A stretch of 64,000 bases of DNA. Origin: Candidatus Hydrogenedens sp. Its GTDB lineage: Bacteria > Hydrogenedentota > Hydrogenedentia > Hydrogenedentales > Hydrogenedentaceae. Numbering within the stretch: the first letter of the stretch is position 1; each line of letters starts with the position of its first letter. This document shows, piece after piece, positions 44,498 to 52,009 of this stretch. The translations under genes and the position numbers were made by a program. The notes beneath the pieces were generated by a model. It worked only from the letters and a program-made list of their open reading frames with translations, did not search any database and had not been told where the DNA came from. The stretch covers positions 1-64,000 of the forward strand of contig DAOSBX010000010.1 of NCBI GenBank assembly GCA_035361075.1, given 5' to 3'.

Positions 44498-45358
44498 ATG
44501 AAACCTTCTTCAATCTTTACTTTTAGGCTCCTATTTGTTTTAGCAGTGTCGTGCTATATGTGGGGCGGGTTCTTATCGCCCCACATATACGCAGACAAAC
44601 CTATTGTCGTTGGAACTTCAGGCATTCATTCCGCAGTTAAGGACCTGACAGGAAAAGACACAGAATTAGCGATTGTAGTACCTCCAGATTTATGTCCAGG
44701 GCACTTCGACCTCAAACCCAGTGACATAGAAAAATTCATTAATGCCAAGTTAGTTATTTTACATACATGGCAGAAAGACTTGCCTGCGATTAAAAGCCTT
44801 ATTCGTGGGACAAATCCTTCCCCAGAAAAAGTAGTATATATTCAGGTAGAAGGAAATTGGCTTGTCCCTAAAAATTATATTCTTGGCTTAGAAAAAGTAG
44901 GAGCAGAATTAATTAAAGCTGGTTTATTAACAGAGGAAAGTTACAAACAGCAAATAGATAAAAGAAAAAAAGAAATCCTAAATTTTGAACAGCAAATATT
45001 AAATAATATAAAGGTTTTCCAGCCCGAGAATTTCCCAGTTATTACTTCGGTTTTTCAAAGTGATTTTATGAATTGGTTAGGCTTTAAAGTAGTAGCTACC
45101 TTCCCTCGAACAGAAGAAATTAATTTATCCTTATGGGGAGAAATTCTGAGTAAAGGGAAAAAAGAAAAAGCTAAAATTGTTGTTGAGAACCTCCAAAGTG
45201 GTGAAATAGAACTTGTAAAAAGATTAGCCTCCGAATTAAATGCTCAATCTGTTATATTGTCAGGTTTCCCTTATGCCTGTCCAAGTTGCAATTCATGGGA
45301 GGCAAGCGTGCAAAATAATATAGATATTTTGTTGAAAGCAGTAAAAAATACACATTAA
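44498..45358 (+). CDS. Divergent metal ABC transporter substrate-binding protein (ZnuA/TroA cluster)
   Basis: A 286-residue exported protein (signal LLFVLAVSCYMWGGFLS). The cluster A-I fold is evident (VVGTSGIHSAVKDLTG, long central helix, C-terminal DILLKAV). His69 in CPGHFDLKPSD matches the first ZnuA metal ligand. The usual His in the DPHxWLDP segment is absent (reads WLVPKNYILG), and so is the His of the GHFT-type segment. Instead there are Cys66, His89, and a C-terminal CPSC (Cys261/264). The metal is therefore uncertain (zinc, manganese or a softer metal). ATG 44498 was chosen; a GTG precedes it directly. It is followed by ATPase and permease genes. Confidence 0.8.
   Translation: MKPSSIFTFRLLFVLAVSCYMWGGFLSPHIYADKPIVVGTSGIHSAVKDLTGKDTELAIVVPPDLCPGHFDLKPSDIEKFINAKLVILHTWQKDLPAIKSLIRGTNPSPEKVVYIQVEGNWLVPKNYILGLEKVGAELIKAGLLTEESYKQQIDKRKKEILNFEQQILNNIKVFQPENFPVITSVFQSDFMNWLGFKVVATFPRTEEINLSLWGEILSKGKKEKAKIVVENLQSGEIELVKRLASELNAQSVILSGFPYACPSCNSWEASVQNNIDILLKAVKNTH
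44555..44589 (+). other. Perfect 13-bp GC-rich hairpin within the substrate-binding protein signal-peptide codons
   Basis: Arms TATATGTGGGGCG (44555-44567) and CGCCCCACATATA (44577-44589) are perfectly complementary with a 9-nt loop. It lies over codons about 20-31 of the metal-binding protein gene. No T-run follows, so it is not an intrinsic terminator. It is the strongest inverted repeat I found in this AT-rich window and could be an mRNA control or processing element for the operon. Confidence 0.6.
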
Positions 45359-45375
45359 GCGAATAAGTCAATTAC

Positions 45376-46167
45376 ATGTCAAGGGATGTTTTGTCTGAAA
45401 ATATCATTATTCTAAAAAATGTTAGCGTTTATTACAATAGTCATACCGCTCTCGATGATATTAATCTATCATTCCGAAAAGGAGAATTTACTGTAATTTT
45501 AGGACCTAACGGTTCAGGGAAAACCACATTATTGAAGGTATTATGTGGTTTATGTAAATTTCAAAAAGGTTCCGTAAAAGTTTTGGGGCAAACTCCTTCT
45601 TCTTATAATTTCCTATTACGCAGAAAAATCGCCCATGTAGCTCAGGTAGAATCAATAGATCCAAAATTACCTATGACAGTTCGAGAATCAGTAGCTATAG
45701 GGAGAGGAGGAATTTGTGGGTTAGGTAAGCCTCTGACTAAAGTAGATTGGGACTTAATTGACTCTACAATAAAGTGGGTTGGTATTTCTCATTTAGCAAA
45801 TAAACCCATCGGACAGATTTCCGGAGGAGAACGGCAAAAAGCATCTATAGCCCGTGCGTTAGTCCAACAGGCACCCATTTTACTTCTCGACGAACCAACA
45901 GCATCTATTGACCCCAATGCACAAAAAGACATTTTAGATTTACTTGAACATAGGATGGATTTACATCGATTTACGACGTTATATGTTACTCACGAATTAG
46001 CCATGATACCCAACCGATGCGACCGTGTTGTAATGTTGCAAAATGGTAAAATATGGGCAGATGGGAAACCTGAAGAACTATTGGTAGAAGATAAATTAAA
46101 AGATTTATATGGTGGGAATGGATTCTGTTGTTCTGGTAGATTTGGGTTTCACCATTCACACCATTGA
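45376..46167 (+). CDS. Metal ABC transporter ATP-binding protein with Cys/His-rich tail
   Basis: A 263-residue ABC ATPase: Walker A GPNGSGKTTLLK, Q-loop VAQVESID, signature ISGGERQKASIARAL, Walker B ILLLDEPTA, H-loop VTHELAMIP. The family is ZnuC/MntB-like. It ends in FCCSGRFGFHHSHH, a Cys-Cys and double His-His tail that is not part of the usual fold and could bind metal. It lies 17 nt after the binding-protein gene and 15 nt before the permease gene. Confidence 0.9.
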   Translation: MSRDVLSENIIILKNVSVYYNSHTALDDINLSFRKGEFTVILGPNGSGKTTLLKVLCGLCKFQKGSVKVLGQTPSSYNFLLRRKIAHVAQVESIDPKLPMTVRESVAIGRGGICGLGKPLTKVDWDLIDSTIKWVGISHLANKPIGQISGGERQKASIARALVQQAPILLLDEPTASIDPNAQKDILDLLEHRMDLHRFTTLYVTHELAMIPNRCDRVVMLQNGKIWADGKPEELLVEDKLKDLYGGNGFCCSGRFGFHHSHH

Positions 46168-46182
46168 AAGAGAAGTATAATT

Positions 46183-47010
46183 ATGCATTATATATTAGGA
46201 ATACCCGAATATCTGTGGCTCCCTATCCTTGCAGGACTTTTCTCCGGAATTGCTTGTAGTATTGTTGGCGTTTTTATTGTTACGATGCATTTATCCTTCT
46301 TAGGGATTTGTATTGCCCACTCTGCATTTACAGGGGCATTATTTGGGCTATGGGTAGGTTGGAACCCTCTGGCAGGGGCTATTTTATTTAGTCTTATTGC
46401 TTCTGCTATAGTAGGACCCCTTGCAGACCGAGGGGAATTAAGCCCAGACACATCTACAGGTATTGTCTTTTCAACAATGTTAGGATTGGCTTTTCTCTTT
46501 CTCGGTCTGATTCCTGGTTCTAAAGCCAGTGCTTTGAGTTTATTCTGGGGAAACATCTTAACCGTAACGCAGATTGACATATATATTTTAGCGGGCATAG
46601 CTATTTTTTTATTGCTATTATTTACTGTTTTTTATAAAGAAATTCATGCAGTTTTATGTCATCGTCAGATTGCTATGTATGTTGGAATACCAACCGCCCT
46701 TATTTTTTACTTGCTATTAATTGCCACGGGATTAACCATTGCAGTCTCTTTACAAACTGTGGGTGGTTTGCTAATTTATAGTTTGTTGTTAAATCCCTCC
46801 GCATCAGCACATCAACTTACCTACCGATTCAAAACGATGCTCATTTTATCCGTTCTCTTTGGTGTAATTTCTTGCTGGGGTGGAATTGCTCTTTCATACA
46901 AATATAATCTGCCTACAGGTGCTACGATTATATTAATCTCTTCTGTGATATTCATCCTATCTGCCATCTTTTCACCCAAAAGACAGATAAAAGGAACAAA
47001 AAATGTCTAA
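46183..47010 (+). CDS. Metal ABC transporter permease (ZnuB/MntC family)
   Basis: A 275-residue inner-membrane protein with about eight helices. Hallmarks of the ABC-3 permease family include FLGICIAHSAFTGALFGLWVG, LADRGELSPDTSTGIVFSTM, and LLLNPSASAHQLTYRF near the end. It moves the metal delivered by the binding protein, powered by the preceding ATPase. Its 3' end overlaps the methyltransferase gene by 8 bp. Confidence 0.9.
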   Translation: MHYILGIPEYLWLPILAGLFSGIACSIVGVFIVTMHLSFLGICIAHSAFTGALFGLWVGWNPLAGAILFSLIASAIVGPLADRGELSPDTSTGIVFSTMLGLAFLFLGLIPGSKASALSLFWGNILTVTQIDIYILAGIAIFLLLLFTVFYKEIHAVLCHRQIAMYVGIPTALIFYLLLIATGLTIAVSLQTVGGLLIYSLLLNPSASAHQLTYRFKTMLILSVLFGVISCWGGIALSYKYNLPTGATIILISSVIFILSAIFSPKRQIKGTKNV

Positions 47011-47641
47011 CAAACAACCTATGTGCTCGGACAAACAATATCATCATCAAAAAGAAATTATAGATTTCTTTGACCATCATGCACCTCAATGGGATTCATA
47101 TGTCTCTGAAGGTGTGTTGGACAAAGTAGAAAATCTTTTAAAAAATATTGATATCAAACCCACCAATACAATCCTCGATATTGGTTGTGGAACAGGGATT
47201 TTAGTCCCTTATTTGTGGAATCGTTTACAGCAGAACGGAACTCTAATTGAAGTGGATGTTTCACGTGAAATGATTTGGCATGGTAAAATGAAATTTAAGA
47301 AAATTCCATGTCATTGGCTAATCACAGATGCCCATTTCCTGCCACTTAAATCTGAAATTGCTGATGTTATTATCTGCTTTTCGATATTCCCCCATTTAAT
47401 AGACAAAAAACAAGCTATAACAGAGCATAGCCGAGTATTAAAAAAGGGTGGAATCTGGGTTGTTTGTCATTCACAGCCCAGCAAAGCAATTAATGAATTT
47501 CATCAACATGTCGGCGGTGTTGTGGCTAATCATGTAATACCAGAGATAAATGAAATAACACAGTTTTTAAAAGATGCCAATTTAAACTTGCACCATTTTC
47601 AAGACAATGAAGAAGGATACCTGCTTATAGCGACACGCTAA
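47003..47641 (+). CDS. Class I SAM-dependent methyltransferase, metal-operon member
   Basis: A 212-residue protein with SAM motif I LDIGCGTGILVPYLW, motif II around DVSREMI, ITDAHFLPLKSEIADVIICF (motif III region) and LKKGGIWVVCHS. His-rich segments at both ends (YHHQKEIIDFFDHHAPQWD, EFHQHVGG, LNLHHFQDN) are unusual for this family and may reflect metal binding. AAGGA precedes the ATG, which overlaps the permease stop by 8 bp, so it is translationally coupled. It might modify a metal ligand or metallophore, or be regulatory; this is inference from context. Confidence 0.85.
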   Translation: MSNKQPMCSDKQYHHQKEIIDFFDHHAPQWDSYVSEGVLDKVENLLKNIDIKPTNTILDIGCGTGILVPYLWNRLQQNGTLIEVDVSREMIWHGKMKFKKIPCHWLITDAHFLPLKSEIADVIICFSIFPHLIDKKQAITEHSRVLKKGGIWVVCHSQPSKAINEFHQHVGGVVANHVIPEINEITQFLKDANLNLHHFQDNEEGYLLIATR

Positions 47642-47651
47642 AACAAACTGT

Positions 47652-47681
47652 TTAACATCATGCCTATCATTTTGATATAAT
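47652..47681 (+). promoter_or_regulatory. Strong promoter upstream of the SDR gene
   Basis: TTAACA (5/6), 18-nt spacer, consensus TATAAT with an upstream TGA (extended -10). The predicted start is near 47688, about 40 nt before ATG 47730. It likely drives the sugar-acid gene run that follows. Confidence 0.62.
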
Positions 47682-47729
47682 TTCTACATCAACTTACCTT
47701 ATCCCGAACTAAACAAAAAGGATGCTTTT

Positions 47730-48563
47730 ATGGGTAGCGATATTTCTATTTTTGATTTGACTGGTAAAACTGCTGTCGTTACAGGAGGTGCTGGTGTGCT
47801 TGGAACATCGATGGTTGAGGGATTAGCCCGTGCTGGAGCATCTGTTGCCATAGCAGATGTTTTATTAGACAAGGCAAACGAACTAAAACAGAAAATTGAA
47901 AATCAAGGTGGAAAAGCACTTGCCCTATATATGGATGCTTTTGATAAGGGCACCATCGAAGAATGTGCTAATAAACTAATTAAAGAATGGGGAAAAATTG
48001 ATATTTTAGTTAACGGTGTAGGAGGCAACATGAAACAAGCAACGACATCCCCAGAATTAAGTTTTTTTGACATACCCGTCGATGCCTTCCAAAAAGTCGT
48101 TAACTTGAACTTATTAGGTGGTGCCATTATACCTTCTCAGGTATTCGGAAAATATATGATAAAGAATACAGAAGGAGGTTCTATCATCAATATTGCGTCT
48201 ATGAATGCTATTCGACCGTTAACACGTATACCTGGCTATAGTGCTGCGAAATCTGCTGTTGCCAATTTTACCCAATGGTTAGCAGTACATTTTGCTCAGG
48301 AATATAATCCAAAATTAAGAGTTAATGCTATAGCCCCAGGTTTTTTCCTAAGTGAACAAAATCGGTATTTATTAATTGACGAGAAAACAGGAGAACCTAC
48401 AACCCGAGGGAAAACGATATTAGCCCATACTCCTATGGGTCGCTATGGTGACCCATCAGATCTTATAGGAACACTTATCTGGCTTGCCAGTGATGCATCA
48501 AAATTCGTTACAGGTATCATAGTTCCCGTTGACGGCGGATTTTCAGCATTTTCTGGCGTGTAA
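47730..48563 (+). CDS. SDR-family oxidoreductase, D-mannonate oxidoreductase-like
   Basis: A 277-residue short-chain dehydrogenase: cofactor motif TGGAGVLG (GxxxGxG-type), NGVGGNM (NNAG equivalent), catalytic Ser in IINIASMNAI, Tyr/Lys in YSAAKSAV, and VNAIAPGFF. The extended segment GFFLSEQNRYLLIDEKTGEP and SIFDLTGKTAVVTGG resemble SDR-type mannonate/fructuronate oxidoreductases, which interconvert D-mannonate and D-fructuronate with NAD(P)H. The substrate call is tentative. It has a good SD (AAAAGGA) and stands first in a run with a HAD phosphatase. Confidence 0.82.
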   Translation: MGSDISIFDLTGKTAVVTGGAGVLGTSMVEGLARAGASVAIADVLLDKANELKQKIENQGGKALALYMDAFDKGTIEECANKLIKEWGKIDILVNGVGGNMKQATTSPELSFFDIPVDAFQKVVNLNLLGGAIIPSQVFGKYMIKNTEGGSIINIASMNAIRPLTRIPGYSAAKSAVANFTQWLAVHFAQEYNPKLRVNAIAPGFFLSEQNRYLLIDEKTGEPTTRGKTILAHTPMGRYGDPSDLIGTLIWLASDASKFVTGIIVPVDGGFSAFSGV

Positions 48564-48593
48564 TAAATAAACATGTAAAAAAAGGAACAAAAA

Positions 48594-49487
48594 ATGAAAG
48601 AAGATATTCAAAAATTATTAGACCACAAACCCACTTCTCCATTTTTAATCGCCATTGATTCCGATGGTTGTGCCTTTGACACAATGGAATTAAAACAAAA
48701 AGAATGTTTTACACCGAATACAATTAAATATTGGAATCTCCAAGCCATCTCTAAATATGCCCGTGAAGCATGTGAATTTGTAAATCTCTATTCCAAATGG
48801 CGTGGAGCCAACCGTTTCCCTGCTCTCATAAAAGTTTTTGACCTCTTAATGGATTGGGACAAAGTCAAGGCAAGAAAAGTTCAAATTCCACAAACACCAA
48901 ATTTGCGAAAATGGATTGAAACAGAAACAAAATTGGGCAATCCTGCATTGGAAACATATTGCAAAGAACATCCAGACCAGGAGGATATGCAGATAACGCT
49001 CCAATGGAGTAAGGCAGTTAATAAAACGGTTGAAGATATTGTCAAAGGTGGTTTACCTCCGTTCCCCTTCGTGGAAGAATGCCTTCAAAAATCTCAGGGA
49101 AAAGCAGATATTATGGTCTGTTCACAAACTCCGACCGAAGCATTAGTCCGTGAATGGCAGGAGCAAGACCTTGCCAAATACGTGTTTGTTATATGCGGAC
49201 AGGAAATAGGTACAAAGGCGGAACATATTAAGTTCGCTTCGGAAAACCGATACGAAAAAAATCATATCTTGATGATTGGCGATGCCTATGGCGACCTTAA
49301 AGCGGCTCGTGCCAATAACGCATTGTTTTTCCCCATCAACCCAGGTCACGAAGAAGAGTCATGGCAACGACTTTACGAAGAAGGATTAGACCGCTTTTTC
49401 AATGGCACTTTTGAAGGAGAGTATGAAACTGCTCTTATCAAAGAATTTGACAAATATTTACCTGAAATTCCACCCTGGAAAAGATAA
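48594..49487 (+). CDS. HAD-superfamily hydrolase
   Basis: A 297-residue protein with HAD motif I IDSDGCAFD (DxD), motif II MVCSQTPTEA (Ser/Thr), a Lys region KAEHIKFASE, and motif III MIGDAYGDLKAA (Asp pair). A large cap domain (about 35-150) lies between. It probably dephosphorylates a sugar phosphate or phospho-acid. AAGGAAC precedes the ATG, and it lies 30 nt after the SDR gene and 29 nt before pdxB, so the three are likely co-transcribed. Confidence 0.82.
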   Translation: MKEDIQKLLDHKPTSPFLIAIDSDGCAFDTMELKQKECFTPNTIKYWNLQAISKYAREACEFVNLYSKWRGANRFPALIKVFDLLMDWDKVKARKVQIPQTPNLRKWIETETKLGNPALETYCKEHPDQEDMQITLQWSKAVNKTVEDIVKGGLPPFPFVEECLQKSQGKADIMVCSQTPTEALVREWQEQDLAKYVFVICGQEIGTKAEHIKFASENRYEKNHILMIGDAYGDLKAARANNALFFPINPGHEEESWQRLYEEGLDRFFNGTFEGEYETALIKEFDKYLPEIPPWKR

Positions 49488-49516
49488 ATTTTTTACAGAT
49501 AAAAACAATTAAAACT

Positions 49517-50668
49517 ATGTTAATTATTGCAGATGAAAATATCCCTTATGTAAAAGAAGGTTTTAACCAATTCGGAGAAGTAATCACTGTCCATGGCAGA
49601 AAAATTACAAAGGACATTATTAAAAATGCAGATATTCTTTTGGTTCGCTCTATCACAAAGGTAAATGCTGACCTTCTTGAAGGGTCTTCTATTCGTTTTA
49701 TTGGTACTGCAACAATTGGCTATGACCACATTGACCTCGACTATATAAACTCAAAAGGTATTGCCTTTTCCAGTGCCCCAGGGTCGAATGCGAATAGTGT
49801 AGCGGAGTATGTAGTTTCAGGACTGCTTCAATTGGAACAAAATCATGGATACAAATTGCAAGGTAAAAAAATAGGTATTGTGGGTGTAGGGAATGTAGGT
49901 TCTCGTGTTGCCAAGAAGGTCCCTGCATTAGGTTTGTTTCCTGTGCTTTATGACCCACCTCTCGCGGAAAAAATGAATAATTACCCATTATTTGAATCGC
50001 TTGAAACTATTTTAAATTGCGACATTATTACCTTCCATGTTCCTTTAGAGAAAAAAAGTCCCTATCCAACCTTCCACATGGCAGATAAAGATTTCTTTGC
50101 AAAGATACAAAAAGGCACTGTAATCATCAACACCTCACGTGGTGCGGTTATAGAAACAGAATCATTATTAAATGCAATCGAACAGGGAATTATCTCTCAC
50201 TCTATTATTGATGTCTGGGAGAATGAACCGAATATTAATATTAACCTTTTAAAAAAAGTAACAATAGGCACCCCTCACATTGCAGGATATTCTTTCGATG
50301 GTAAGGTAAATGGGACTTATCAATTGTATCTGGCTTTATGTAATTTTCTAAAGGAAAAACCTACATGGGATTACAGAAAAAATCTACCCGACCCTCCTAT
50401 TAAGGAAATACACATAACTGATAATAATCCACTAATCCTACATTCCATAGTTCACAAAATATATAATATAACCGCAGATGATAAGGCGTTAAGAGAAATA
50501 GAAAATAAAGAAGAAAGTGAACGAGGTTCTTATTTCGACCTCTTACGAAAGAATTATCCCATTCGGCGGGAATTTCACAATACAACTATCCGTTTTAATA
50601 AAGATAATCCAATTTTGGCAAATCAATTTGAGCGATTAGGCTTTAAGATTATAAAGGATTGCAAATGA
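49517..50668 (+). CDS. pdxB: 4-phosphoerythronate dehydrogenase (PdxB)
   Basis: A 383-residue D-2-hydroxyacid dehydrogenase with the PdxB-specific opening MLIIADENIPYVKEGF and VRSITKVNADLLEGS. The nucleotide motif GIVGVGNVGSRVAKK is present, with NTSRGAVIET (catalytic Arg region), DVWENEP (Glu) and GTPHIAGYS (His). The extra ~85-residue C-terminal domain of PdxB is there. It oxidises 4-phospho-D-erythronate in the DXP-dependent pyridoxal phosphate pathway. No other pdx gene is in the window. Its stop overlaps the next start by 4 bp. Confidence 0.87.
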   Translation: MLIIADENIPYVKEGFNQFGEVITVHGRKITKDIIKNADILLVRSITKVNADLLEGSSIRFIGTATIGYDHIDLDYINSKGIAFSSAPGSNANSVAEYVVSGLLQLEQNHGYKLQGKKIGIVGVGNVGSRVAKKVPALGLFPVLYDPPLAEKMNNYPLFESLETILNCDIITFHVPLEKKSPYPTFHMADKDFFAKIQKGTVIINTSRGAVIETESLLNAIEQGIISHSIIDVWENEPNININLLKKVTIGTPHIAGYSFDGKVNGTYQLYLALCNFLKEKPTWDYRKNLPDPPIKEIHITDNNPLILHSIVHKIYNITADDKALREIENKEESERGSYFDLLRKNYPIRREFHNTTIRFNKDNPILANQFERLGFKIIKDCK

Positions 50669-51918
50669 TACAACAATGTGTTGCGGAAAAAAATTTTTTA
50701 AAGCCTGAAGAGATTTCTCAATTTGTCCATAAAGTTTGTTCTGGATTAGAAGTTCAAGGGAAAAAAGTCCTCGTTATTATTCCAGACCAAACGCGTAGTA
50801 TGCCCATGCCTCTTATGTTCAAAACTCTAACAGAAGCATTATCTCCTAAAACAGCAAAATTAGATTATATCATTGCGTTAGGGACACATCCTCCCCTACC
50901 TGAAAGTATGATTTGCAAGTTATTAGGTGTTACATCAGAAGAACTACATACAAAATATAAAAACATAAAAATTATCAATCATGCATGGCAGGACCCGAAT
51001 GTCTTACATCTTTTAGGTATTATCTCGAAAGAAAAAGTTTATGAATTCTCAAATGGTTTGCTCAATCAAGAGGTCCCTGTTCAAATCAACCGAGTAATTC
51101 TTGATTATGATGTTATCCTCATTGTGGGTCCCGTTTTCCCTCATGAAGTTGTAGGTTTTAGCGGGGGAAATAAATATTTCTTTCCGGGGATTTCAGGCCC
51201 TGATTTTCTTAATGTATTCCACTGGTTGGGGGCATTGATAACAAACATAAAAATTAACGGTATTAAACATACACCGGTTCGCCAATTGATTGACTATGCG
51301 AGTTCCATGATACAAAAAGAAAAATATTGTTTTGCCCTGAATGTGGAACATGACAAAACCCGTGCTATCTTTTTCGGAACACCTGAAGAGGCATGGGATG
51401 TTGCAGCAGATTTATCAGCAAGAACACATATTATTTATAAACCTCGTGCTTACCATTCTATTCTGGCAGAGTCGCCTCTTATGTATGATGAAATATGGAC
51501 AGCGGGAAAATGTATGTATAAATTAGAGCCTGTTGTTGCTGATGACGGAGAACTTATTATTTACGGACCTCATATCAAAGAGATTAGCGTTACACATGGA
51601 CACCTAATTCGTAAAATCGGATATCATACTCGTGACTACTTCCTTGCACAGATGGACAAATTTCGCGACATTCCAGGTGGTATTTTAGCTCATTCTACAC
51701 ACGTCCGCGGAATAGGAACCTATATTAACGGCATAGAAAAACCACGAGTCAAAGTAACCTTAGCCACATCTATTCCTAAAGAAATATGCGAAGAAATTAA
51801 TTTAGGTTATAGAGACCCATATTCGATAAATATAGAGGATTGGAAAAATCGAGAAGATGAGGGGATTCTCTTTGTTCCACAAGCTGGGGAAATCCTCTAC
51901 CGAGTAAAAAACTCATAA
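50665..51918 (+). CDS. LarA-like nickel-pincer racemase/epimerase (DUF2088 family)
   Basis: A 417-residue protein; ATG 50665 overlaps the pdxB stop (ATGA). LarA-type residues are all present: Asp41/Arg44 in IPDQTRSMP, His75 in GTHPP, His160, Lys170 in FPHEVVGFSGGNKYFFPG (the cofactor-linking lysine) and His186 in NVFHWLG. The spacings equal those of lactate racemase (H174/K184/H200). It therefore probably carries a nickel-pincer nucleotide and racemises or epimerises an alpha-hydroxyacid or sugar acid. No LarB, LarC or LarE cofactor genes are in the window. Coupling to pdxB suggests a hydroxyacid substrate. Confidence 0.86.
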   Translation: MIQQCVAEKNFLKPEEISQFVHKVCSGLEVQGKKVLVIIPDQTRSMPMPLMFKTLTEALSPKTAKLDYIIALGTHPPLPESMICKLLGVTSEELHTKYKNIKIINHAWQDPNVLHLLGIISKEKVYEFSNGLLNQEVPVQINRVILDYDVILIVGPVFPHEVVGFSGGNKYFFPGISGPDFLNVFHWLGALITNIKINGIKHTPVRQLIDYASSMIQKEKYCFALNVEHDKTRAIFFGTPEEAWDVAADLSARTHIIYKPRAYHSILAESPLMYDEIWTAGKCMYKLEPVVADDGELIIYGPHIKEISVTHGHLIRKIGYHTRDYFLAQMDKFRDIPGGILAHSTHVRGIGTYINGIEKPRVKVTLATSIPKEICEEINLGYRDPYSINIEDWKNREDEGILFVPQAGEILYRVKNS

Positions 51919-52009
51919 ATGTTTATACTTTCACATAAGAAACTCAGTAATTTAAAATAAACTTAAAATGCCATATATCCAAATTAACTTTAGAAAGGAG
52001 ATAAAGATA

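Noticed and set aside
46188..46598. Long minus-strand open frame opposite the metal permease gene
   Set aside because: It lies fully inside a well-recognised ABC-3 permease gene, has no family motif and no SD.
47641..47660. AAAC...GTTT inverted repeat after the methyltransferase gene
   Set aside because: Four base pairs only, overlapping a good -35 element; it is not a credible terminator.
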